DNA of 46,550 nucleotides, taken from IMG/VR virus record IMGVR_UViG_3300031851_000044, positions 1 to 46,550 of that record; one strand, written 5' to 3'. The stretch comes from a virus. Within the stretch, counting starts at the first letter, position 1, and each line of letters starts with the position of its first letter. Below are positions 41,217 through 46,550 of this stretch, one piece after another. The notes beneath the pieces are model-generated. The model was given only the letters and a program-made list of their open reading frames with translations. It ran no database searches and was not told the DNA's origin. Both the position numbers and the translations under genes were made by a program.

Positions 41217-41457
41217 GTCGAACTCCTTGAGATTTCATGTCATCAATCTCTTCTTTCAGTGACTCTATCTCACTCTTCATCTCATCTATCTTAAGCTCAA
41301 GATCGTTCAGCTTGTCTTGATGTCCGTCAGACTCTGAGCACAGGTCTCTGCTGACATTGCCGATGTATTGCTCGAGCTCTTCTTTAGTCTCATCGACTAG
41401 GTGAGCGGCGATGTCTTCGACAATTGGAGTTAGTAATAGTTCAAGTAGCTTTCTCAT
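41206..41457 (-). CDS. Small coiled-coil protein
   Basis: 83 residues. An N-terminal amphipathic helix (KLLELLLTPIVEDIAAHLVD) leads into a heptad-rich coiled coil (LNDLELKIDEMKSEIESLKE). First gene after a well-formed leftward promoter; its leader has GAAACTGAAGAGAAGGGGGAAAT, matching the shared leader motif. Function unknown. Confidence 0.6.
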   Translation of the reverse strand: MRKLLELLLTPIVEDIAAHLVDETKEELEQYIGNVSRDLCSESDGHQDKLNDLELKIDEMKSEIESLKEEIDDMKSQGVRHAQ

Positions 41458-41487
41458 ATTTCCCCCTTCTCTTCAGTTTCTTTATGT

Positions 41488-41517
41488 ATAATATGCTTAA
41501 ATATTGTCATCTGTCAT
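41488..41517 (-). promoter_or_regulatory. Leftward sigma-70-like promoter
   Basis: On the minus strand ATGACA (41517-41512) and TATTAT (41493-41488) each match consensus at 5 of 6 positions, with 18 bases between. It lies 31 bases upstream of the start of the 83-residue coiled-coil gene, in the only clear gap of the 36-41 kb gene block. Confidence 0.6.
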
Positions 41518-41552
41518 TAAAATAATCACACGATATGAAGAAAGTTTTTACT

Positions 41553-41804
41553 CTAGATATATCCATATCGTCTGTAGTTGTCCCAAGCGTATTCAAGAGT
41601 GAACTTTACACCGTACTTTTCACCCGATCCGAATTCATCCTTTAAGAGCTGCTCTAACTTCTCAGGGTTCTCGAGCAGCTCATAATAAAGATCATCAAAC
41701 TGAGACAGCGAGTTGCACTCGTATGCAGCCCGATAATGGTTGTCTAGTACTCGGAGTTTAAACTCATCGTTTATCTCATTGAACTCATATTCATTTCTCC
41801 TCAT
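41553..41804 (-). CDS. Small acidic early protein, unknown
   Basis: 83 residues; GGAGG upstream. Rich in Asn, Glu and Tyr (NEYEFNEINDEFKLRV; AYECNSLSQFDDLYYELLENPE; AWDNYRRYGYI). Helical, no known motif. Overlaps the upstream gene by 14 bases. Confidence 0.6.
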   Translation of the reverse strand: MRRNEYEFNEINDEFKLRVLDNHYRAAYECNSLSQFDDLYYELLENPEKLEQLLKDEFGSGEKYGVKFTLEYAWDNYRRYGYI

Positions 41805-42012
41805 TGAAATCCTCCGCCTCGCTGTTGCAATAGTTGCAGGTAAAGCAACCTGGAGCCCATTTCATTACGCGATCCTCGATGGGTGAGCCGAGTCGTCTGT
41901 ATTGATCCAGCGATACTGTAACTGAAAATGAAGGGCAACTAGGTTCAGGAAACCCGTACGTTTCCCAGCCGTCCCTACTTTCGCATTCTATTTCTGAGCA
42001 TCTAATTCTCAT
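41791..42012 (-). CDS. Small cysteine-containing protein, possible zinc ribbon
   Basis: 73 residues from ATG 42012 (AAGGAG, 6-base spacing); an upstream in-frame TTG at 42027 has a GGGGG leader and is the alternative. Cysteines: RCSEIEC near the start and CFTCNYC near the end, spaced to form a Cys4-type zinc site. SVTVSLDQYRRLG and RVMKWAPG lie between. No family recognised. Confidence 0.55.
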   Translation of the reverse strand: MRIRCSEIECESRDGWETYGFPEPSCPSFSVTVSLDQYRRLGSPIEDRVMKWAPGCFTCNYCNSEAEDFNEEK

Positions 42013-42039
42013 CTTGTTCTCCTTCAATTTCCCCCCCCG

Positions 42040-42407
42040 AAAAGAGGCTTTATGTTTTCTCTAATACTTCCCCCCCTCGCGAGTCTCACGCAGGCGAGAT
42101 CGTGGAGCACACACATGTCCGCCCGCGAGATCGTGGAGCCCGCCCCCGTACTCGAGGGCACGCACGTCCACACGCGAAGTCATGGAGCACGCACACGTCA
42201 CCCCCGCACGTCACCCCCGAGTGCGAGCGTACACACGTAGCAAGCTCCATGCCAACCACATGAGCACACAGATTTTCACGTTTGGTCACATGTAACCACA
42301 TGTAGCACCATCGAACACAAGGTGAACAATGGTGCCGCAAATGGGCACAAGTTCTCACAGAGCTGCACAGAGCTGCACATGTGTGTGCATGTGCTACTCG
42401 AGAATCG
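42040..42407. repeat. Gene-free repeat-rich region
   Basis: About 370 bases without a credible gene, GC-rich in its first half. GCGAGATCGTGGAGC occurs at 42094-42108 and 42125-42139, with a variant GCGAAGTCATGGAGC at 42174-42188. CACGTCACCCCCG is repeated in tandem near 42194-42220. The second half has several CACATG elements (near 42256, 42288, 42297, 42376) and a tandem CACAGAGCTG at about 42355-42374 followed by alternating GT-rich sequence. Candidate roles are an origin, a partition site or regulator binding. ORFs across it are repeat translations (Cys/His/Arg-rich) and are rejected. Confidence 0.65.
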
Positions 42408-42602
42408 TTACTTGCATCGAAATCCCTCGCATTCCATTGGCGACCCAAATTCCTTGATCCAGTAGTCTTGATCTGCTGGTGTAATTTTGAGGATCTTTGT
42501 GCCTGATAGGTCTCGTTTCATTCCGCTTGATCGAGCAGCCATACCTGCACATTCTTCGCAAAATATTCTACCATTGTCTCCGGCGTATAGTTGATTTTTC
42601 AT
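42408..42602 (-). CDS. Small zinc-finger-like protein
   Basis: 64 residues; AGGAGAGGA upstream. Contains IFCEECAGMAARSSG and a C-terminal C.GFRC pair (MECEGFRCK), giving a possible Cys4 zinc site. Also KILKITPADQDYWIKEFGSP. Two bases separate its start from the upstream stop. Family unknown. Confidence 0.6.
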   Translation of the reverse strand: MKNQLYAGDNGRIFCEECAGMAARSSGMKRDLSGTKILKITPADQDYWIKEFGSPMECEGFRCK

Positions 42603-42603
42603 G

Positions 42604-42876
42604 TTAGTCCTCTCCTACGTTTGAGTCTTGTACTTTGATGTCGATGCTGCAGAACTTGTCTTGCATTGAAATGTAAAACATCGAAGCCTCAATCGCGTTG
42701 CTGAACGCCTCGTCATAGAAGCTCACCATGTCGATGTCTACGTCATATCCACTGAGCGAATCATTCGCTTGGATTCTCACCTTAACTTTCGCTGTATAGG
42801 TCAACTCGACCTCTCGCGTATCCTCGGTTGTGAAGTCCCGAGAATATCTTGGCTCGATTATTCTTGGCTTACTCAT
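42604..42876 (-). CDS. Small early protein, unknown
   Basis: 90 residues. Charged N-terminus (KPRIIEPRYSRDFTTED), beta strands (VELTYTAKVKVRIQAND), then FYDEAFSNAIEASMFYISM. Reads like a small alpha/beta fold. Starts 6 bases after the upstream stop. No motif recognised. Confidence 0.6.
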   Translation of the reverse strand: MSKPRIIEPRYSRDFTTEDTREVELTYTAKVKVRIQANDSLSGYDVDIDMVSFYDEAFSNAIEASMFYISMQDKFCSIDIKVQDSNVGED

Positions 42877-42881
42877 GTTGC

Positions 42882-43301
42882 CTATGCCTCCAAGCTAGTG
42901 GTTGTGAACGTTCTTGTTTCTGGGTGATAGACTATTTCCAGGTTGCCTAATGGTTTTCTAGGTTCTTCAGACTCTAGTTTTTCTTGGTACTTTTTATCCC
43001 ACACTGTGAAGTACTTTACCCTGACATCCCAGCACATACCCTTACCTGCTGAACTTCCGGTCCAATGGTTGTATTGACCCCACCCATAAGTGAATCCGAT
43101 TAGACCTTTCTTGGCAAGCGATTCGATAGCATTTTGGTACCGCTTACCCCGGATTTTTTTCACCCCGTCCTTATGCCACTCTTCATAGGTCACCCATAAG
43201 CGGCCGTTAGTGTAGTATCCGTTTGGTATGTCGAGCGCCCATTCCCGGCTGCGCCCTCTTGCTTGATTCATGATTCGTTGTTCTGTTTTGTTAAGCTTCA
43301 T
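42882..43301 (-). CDS. Putative winged-helix-like early protein
   Basis: 139 residues; leader GAAAGTGAAGGGGAAACC. RLWVTYEEWHKDGVKKIRGKRYQNAIESLAKKGLIGF reads as helix-helix with a wing (cited by KRYQNAIESLAKKGLIGF), consistent with a replication-initiator-like or regulator winged helix. Followed by aromatic-rich TYGWGQYNHWTG. Candidate DNA-binding protein; family not established. Confidence 0.5.
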   Translation of the reverse strand: MKLNKTEQRIMNQARGRSREWALDIPNGYYTNGRLWVTYEEWHKDGVKKIRGKRYQNAIESLAKKGLIGFTYGWGQYNHWTGSSAGKGMCWDVRVKYFTVWDKKYQEKLESEEPRKPLGNLEIVYHPETRTFTTTSLEA

Positions 43302-43328
43302 GGTTTCCCCTTCACTTTCAGACTGTTA

Positions 43329-43751
43329 TTAGTCTCTGTTTAGAAATTCTTGTAAATCCATTCGAGCAAGATATTCACTCTTGAACGTCGGAACATTTCT
43401 CAGCACGTCCTTTGCCCTGGTTTCCTCTATCACGTAGTCATCCTTATCATCGGACCAGCAGACCGAGTATCTCAGCGAGTCCTGCGGTACGGTGACATTT
43501 CCCCCCGTCTCAGCGCAAGTTATACTCACGTCAATGTAGTGGTTTATATAGTGTGACATTTCCTCCACAACATCTCCGTCATCATCCCACTTGACAATCT
43601 GTATTGTGTCAATCTCGGCATTGTATTGAATGCCAAACAACTCTCGACCCGCCTGACTGATGGTGATCGAGAATTCATCCTGCTCAATCTTGATCGACTT
43701 ACTTTTGTCGAAGTCTTCATCTTTCAAATTCACATGTCTAATGCTTCTCAT
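43329..43751 (-). CDS. Small early protein, unknown
   Basis: 140 residues; leader GAAAGTGAAGGGGAAAA. Beta-rich, acidic: EFSITISQAGRELFGIQYN, TIQIVKWDDDGDVVEEM, VSITCAETGGNVTVPQ. Ends in a helix (FKSEYLARMDLQEFLNRD). No motif recognised. Confidence 0.6.
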   Translation of the reverse strand: MRSIRHVNLKDEDFDKSKSIKIEQDEFSITISQAGRELFGIQYNAEIDTIQIVKWDDDGDVVEEMSHYINHYIDVSITCAETGGNVTVPQDSLRYSVCWSDDKDDYVIEETRAKDVLRNVPTFKSEYLARMDLQEFLNRD

Positions 43752-43800
43752 TTTTCCCCTTCACTTTCGTTCTATTATTGGACTAGTTCTATTCTCTCGC

Positions 43801-44031
43801 TCATGATTCACCTAGCCTCTCTAACAGTTCACTGGTTACCCCGTGAAACTCCGACTCTCTTACAATCATTCTACGCTCATGAAGCCATTCATCAAATGTG
43901 ATTGTACGCTGTTCGAATGCCTTACGTTTCACTCTCAATGCAGACAGTAGATCCTCTATGATTTGTTCTCGTTTGAACTTATAATCCGCGAATGTCTCGC
44001 AGTCCTCTGTATACCAGTTGTCACTACTCAT
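43801..44031 (-). CDS. Small early protein, unknown
   Basis: 76 residues, helical and charged (FKREQIIEDLLSALRVKRKAFEQRTITFDEWLHE). ATG overlaps the upstream stop (ATGA), with GGGGGAACC immediately before it. No family recognised. Confidence 0.55.
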   Translation of the reverse strand: MSSDNWYTEDCETFADYKFKREQIIEDLLSALRVKRKAFEQRTITFDEWLHERRMIVRESEFHGVTSELLERLGES

Positions 44032-44222
44032 GGTTCCCCCAAGTATGAAATATATTCAGTCAGCGCGACCGCCAAGCGACCGTACAAGTTTTCATGATGT
44101 GTTGCCACTGCGCGCATCGCCTTCGATGCCTCGGCTTGGCTGAGTCTCATTTCTTTAAGTTCATCGAATATTGCCGCGCGGGCACTATCTACTAGTCGTT
44201 GTTGTATTTCTTCGAGTGTCAT
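44028..44222 (-). CDS. Small helical early protein, unknown
   Basis: 64 residues; leader AAGGGGGAAAG. All-helical: LEEIQQRLVDSARAAIFDEL and ASKAMRAVATHHENLYGRLAV. Coupled to the next gene by ATGA. No motif recognised. Confidence 0.55.
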   Translation of the reverse strand: MTLEEIQQRLVDSARAAIFDELKEMRLSQAEASKAMRAVATHHENLYGRLAVALTEYISYLGEP

Positions 44223-44237
44223 CTTCTTTCCCCCTTG

Positions 44238-45092
44238 TTATCCTGCTATTTGATAAAGTTCTACTTGTCGGTCCCTCAGCAGGTCCGGTTGTGTCGCATT
44301 GCCGTGGTAACTCAATGCGATCCGCTTATGACCTAGAATCGCTAGAGTATCAGCGTACTCCTCGCTTTGACCGTCTATCCATCCATCTGGTATTTCAGCG
44401 CCCTTGGCGAATACCTGAGCAATCGGTAATGATTCGTCTATCAGGTGATCGAATTTCCCCCCGTGACTCTGCGTTAATTTAACTCCGGCATTCACTAGTG
44501 ACGTCAAGTCGAGATTCAACGATTTCGTATATGCATACGGAATGAACTTGACGTCATGCCCTAGCATAGCCGGTACCAGTTCGCGTGTTCGCTCTACCGC
44601 TTGCGCTATTGCGTCAATATACTCTTGACTGAAAAAATCCCCTGAATCATGCAATCTCAAAACTGCTATACCATCATCTCCTACATTCCCTACAATCCAG
44701 GACACGAATTCTCTCGTTAACAGTTTCACCATATCGCCACACTCCTTAAGACTGATTAGGTTTCTAAACCTTATTGCCTGGGTACGAGTCATAGCGAATC
44801 GACCTTGCATCGCGTAGCAGTACGTCATACAGTCCATAGCGCCTGGACAAGTGACAATGGCGGGCAAGTTAAACGATCCTATCGTGACTTTCTCTCCTAA
44901 CATTTCCTCTAGTAATCGAGCGGTCAAAACTAGTTTGTAGTTACCCGTGGGTTTTTTCCCCCGTCCTACCCTGTGTTTAACTTTCGATATTTCGCATCGG
45001 AGATGATCCAGCATCCCACGGGCCATCTCTTCGGCCTCAGAATACACTTTTCGAATTCTCTTATGGTTTACCGCTGATTTCTTTACTTTCAT
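44238..45092 (-). CDS. GP88-like protein
   Basis: 284 residues. A cysteine block TCPGAMDCMTYCYAMQG (Cys82, Cys88, Cys92) plus ARFRNL-type sequence (AIRFRNL) matches the 'cCPg.t..C...CYA..g' motif of the GP88/mycobacteriophage gene-88 family, whose biochemical function is unknown. Other segments: VLRLHDSGDFFSQEYI and VKFIPYAYTKSLNLDL, GVKLTQSHGGKF. The leader has tandem GTTTC units (plus strand). Three Cys near the N-terminal third may ligate a metal or cluster. Confidence 0.7.
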   Translation of the reverse strand: MKVKKSAVNHKRIRKVYSEAEEMARGMLDHLRCEISKVKHRVGRGKKPTGNYKLVLTARLLEEMLGEKVTIGSFNLPAIVTCPGAMDCMTYCYAMQGRFAMTRTQAIRFRNLISLKECGDMVKLLTREFVSWIVGNVGDDGIAVLRLHDSGDFFSQEYIDAIAQAVERTRELVPAMLGHDVKFIPYAYTKSLNLDLTSLVNAGVKLTQSHGGKFDHLIDESLPIAQVFAKGAEIPDGWIDGQSEEYADTLAILGHKRIALSYHGNATQPDLLRDRQVELYQIAG

Positions 45093-45124
45093 CGTTTCTC
45101 GTTTCGTTTCAGTTTCGGTTTCGT
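45093..45124. repeat. Tandem GTTTC units upstream of GP88-like gene
   Basis: On the plus strand GTTTC occurs five times between 45096 and 45124 with 5-7 base period (GAAAC on the minus strand), immediately before the GP88-like ATG. It resembles the GAAAC-type leader of other genes in the region, expanded. Confidence 0.6.
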
Positions 45125-45134
45125 TGTTACCTTA

Positions 45135-45500
45135 TTAATCCTCAGGCATCGCGGAGCTTATTTGATAGTCAACCTTTAACAATAACTCGTATATTCGTTT
45201 GCATAGGCTTCCGTTGTTCACCTTGCGCCCAAACGATTCTAGAATCGTTTTTGTGGGCTCATGAAAATCTAGCGCAGTGCACCAGAATCCTACGCCACCC
45301 CCACTCCATTCCTGATACACAAGGTAAGTTATATGATCGTTATTATCATCAAAGCCGGATACGTCTAACCCGTTAACATGCCTTTCAAAATCCCCCCCAC
45401 AAAGCGTGGTCAATTCATGCAAACCGCCCACGTCTTTATTTGAAAGTTTGTCCGCTGTTAAAAACTGCACCCACTCCTCAGCCTGATATGTCTGACTCAT
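45135..45500 (-). CDS. Small early protein, unknown
   Basis: 121 residues from ATG 45500; the longer frame upstream reads through two other small genes and is rejected. ATG overlaps the previous stop (ATGA). Sequence: SQTYQAEEWVQFLTADKLSN, LTTLCGGDFERHVNGL, TYLVYQEWSGGGVGFWC, ending with KRIYELLLKVDYQIS. No motif recognised. Confidence 0.55.
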   Translation of the reverse strand: MSQTYQAEEWVQFLTADKLSNKDVGGLHELTTLCGGDFERHVNGLDVSGFDDNNDHITYLVYQEWSGGGVGFWCTALDFHEPTKTILESFGRKVNNGSLCKRIYELLLKVDYQISSAMPED

Positions 45501-45577
45501 ACTATCACCATCCATAGGACGCCAAGCGCCCCAATTCCGATGACAATTACCCCACCAATTACATCCTCTACATCCAT
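45497..45577 (-). CDS. Micro membrane protein (26 residues)
   Basis: ATG 45577 has a strong GGAGG with 7-base spacing. After MDVED the frame is one hydrophobic helix (VIGGVIVIGIGALGVLWMVI) to the stop, which overlaps the next ATG (ATGA). The best supported of the tiny membrane ORFs in the region. Function unknown. Confidence 0.6.
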   Translation of the reverse strand: MDVEDVIGGVIVIGIGALGVLWMVIV

Positions 45578-45735
45578 TCCTTGACCTCCAGACACACAAT
45601 CCCCCATTCATCCACCACCTGGGCTTTGCTGAACCCTCCACGGGTAGCCAGAATCCAGGCAAACCTGTAGGGCAAATTAGACCTAGTCCGAGATCTCCCG
45701 AAGCAATCCCACGTCTTTAAGCTGTAGTTATTCAT
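45568..45735 (-). CDS. Small early protein (55 residues), unknown
   Basis: ATG overlaps the upstream stop (ATGA); the stop overlaps the next start by 10 bases. Sequence: NNYSLKTWDCFGRSRTRSN, LPYRFAWILATRGGFSKAQV, then DEWGIVCLEVKEWM. Tryptophan- and arginine-rich. No motif recognised; frame and coupling support a gene. Confidence 0.5.
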   Translation of the reverse strand: MNNYSLKTWDCFGRSRTRSNLPYRFAWILATRGGFSKAQVVDEWGIVCLEVKEWM

Positions 45736-46061
45736 ACCAACTCCCACACATCACGAGCCGCTCGGTCCAAGTTCAACAAGCTTAACTTTCTACCGGTCTC
45801 CAAGTAGCCTGTTTTAGGTCCTCTGTGATGCGTCAACTTCCTCCGTTGTTCTGGTGTCCTTTCCGCACTAGTCTGTTTTCTATGTTCCACGTGATTATCA
45901 ATCAATTCACGGGATAGACGCTTTGTCTTTAGCTTGTGTGTCGTGGTTTCACCGCTTGCATGATTCAGGATAATCCGCCACCGCTTTACATTACTAAACC
46001 CTATGAATGCATCAACACTTTCAATAAAATGCCCGCGGTAGTATTCTGTTTTACGTTTCAT
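45732..46061 (-). CDS. First gene of the leftward early region, unknown basic protein
   Basis: 109 residues from ATG 46061, which has the leader GTGAAAGTGAAGAGAAAC; the upstream ATG at 46139 reads through a poly-G stretch and lacks support. Basic: RKTEYYRGHFIESVDAFIG, KRWRIILNHASGETTTHKLK, RTPEQRRKLTHHRG. Possible nucleic-acid binding. Its stop overlaps the 55-residue gene (ATGA). Confidence 0.5.
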   Translation of the reverse strand: MKRKTEYYRGHFIESVDAFIGFSNVKRWRIILNHASGETTTHKLKTKRLSRELIDNHVEHRKQTSAERTPEQRRKLTHHRGPKTGYLETGRKLSLLNLDRAARDVWELV

Positions 46062-46550
46062 GTTTCTCTTCACTTTCACGGGGTATTTTTCCCCCCTACA
46101 TTTTTCTTTATGTGCATACACCGTACACACTGTGTGCACATGTCATGCTTCATCTAATTTCACGTGCGCGGTTCTTTAGCATACGCAGGCCGGCACTCCT
46201 TTTAATGGCAAATATCACTTGACCGATTTGTCAACACGGGGTTGACCGATTTGTCATCTACTTGACAGTTTTGTCATGTTGCACTGTGTCATTGTTGACC
46301 GATTTGTCATGACACAGAGCGTTAAAGCTGCGTCATAAAACCGAGCAAATTGATGCACAGTGACAAAAAATGTCAGTCATTGTATCGTAAATTGTCACCT
46401 TTCAAAATGTGCACGACGTAAAACCGTGCAATATCACGTTGTAAGTTATTGAAATTGTTGCCAGCTTGTATATTCAGTGTCTACGACGACTCGCGCACAC
46501 TAGATACCGTATACCTCTCGATGCATACCCTCAGGCATTAAAGCCCTATC
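46062..46550. promoter_or_regulatory. Gene-free regulatory region with palindromic repeats
   Basis: About 490 bases with no credible gene. TTGACCGATTTGTCA occurs at 46219-46233, 46242-46256 and 46295-46309; TTGACAGTTTTGTCA at 46262-46276. TGACAAAAAATGTCA (46361-46375) keeps the TGAC...GTCA arms. TAAAACCGWGCAA occurs at 46336-46348 and 46419-46431. Each TTGAC box is -35-like, and on the minus strand the same sites begin with TGACA, so promoters and operators probably coincide. The leftward early genes start just to the left. Confidence 0.7.

Noticed and set aside
42040-42407. CRISPR array
   Set aside because: Repeats are few, degenerate, of unequal spacing (31 and 49 bases) and of several kinds; no cas genes.
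42086-42448. 120-residue ORF on the minus strand (and a 62-residue one on plus) across the repeat island
   Set aside because: Cys/His/Arg-rich translation of GC-rich repeats, no ribosome site, and overlap with a better-supported gene at 42408.
45135-45662. 175-residue version of the 121-residue early protein
   Set aside because: Its first 54 codons run through two smaller, well-coupled genes in other frames; ATG 45500 has an ATGA overlap.
45732-46139. Longer start of the first leftward early gene
   Set aside because: ATG 46139 gives a Cys/Lys-rich leader through a poly-G stretch; ATG 46061 carries the leader motif shared with other genes.
46219-46375. CRISPR-like or tRNA structure in the terminal region
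   Set aside because: Sites are 15-base palindromes with short irregular gaps, which fits operators or iterons better.
1-46550. Integrase, attachment sites, tRNA genes, DNA polymerase or primase
   Set aside because: Searched by eye for their motifs on both strands and found none; absence from the window does not prove absence from the genome.

Overview
This window is most of a tailed double-stranded DNA phage genome (Caudoviricetes). Diagnostic genes seen directly include the end of a tape-measure gene, a prohead protease, a major capsid protein, both terminase subunits, a portal, a Mu-F-like head protein, a DnaB-type helicase and a phage recombination operon. No ribosomal, tRNA, integrase or CRISPR features were seen, so an exclusively lytic phage is the simplest reading. 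The host is not identifiable. Shine-Dalgarno-led genes, an exported SLT lysozyme-like protein and spanin-like small proteins suggest a Gram-negative bacterium. The tape-measure frame is open at base 3, so the genome continues to the left.

Layout. 1-11.3 kb (+): tape-measure end, a 1997-residue sialidase-propeller-like tail protein, small virion proteins and a long tail fibre. 11.4-15.8 kb (+): head module ending in the major capsid gene and a strong intrinsic terminator. 15.9-18.7 kb: a methyltransferase and three glycosyltransferase-like genes. 18.8-20.7 kb (+): four small, overlapping membrane proteins that look like a lysis cassette, then a LamG protein. 20.7-21.7 kb: an HTH-like regulator (-) and a ParB-like protein (+). 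21.7-27.1 kb (-): one operon of YqaJ exonuclease, annealing protein, SSB and RuvC-like nuclease, then an unknown protein, a small membrane protein, a membrane metallopeptidase-like protein, an RHH/coiled-coil protein and an FtsZ/tubulin-like GTPase. 27.2-36.3 kb (+): helicase, terminase, portal, Mu-F-like protein and tail genes. 36.3-46.1 kb (-): an early-type region of small genes tightly coupled by ATGA or 8-nt overlaps, with a lysozyme, a YkgJ-like protein, a protein whose C-terminus resembles the AcrVA2 anti-CRISPR family, a GP88-like protein and several tiny membrane proteins. 46.14-46.55 kb: gene-free, with repeated TTGACCGATTTGTCA sites.

The most interesting candidate system is the FtsZ-like GTPase (21669-22688, -), which keeps the nucleotide loops and the catalytic T7 aspartates of the family. 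It is translationally coupled to a predicted DNA-binding/coiled-coil protein and converges on a ParB-like gene. This resembles the parts list of a cytomotive DNA-positioning system (TubZRC or PhuZ type), but the GTPase looks closer to FtsZ/CetZ. Two repeat-rich gene-free regions (42.06-42.41 kb and 46.2-46.45 kb) are candidate binding or origin sites. A second target is the AcrVA2-like early protein.
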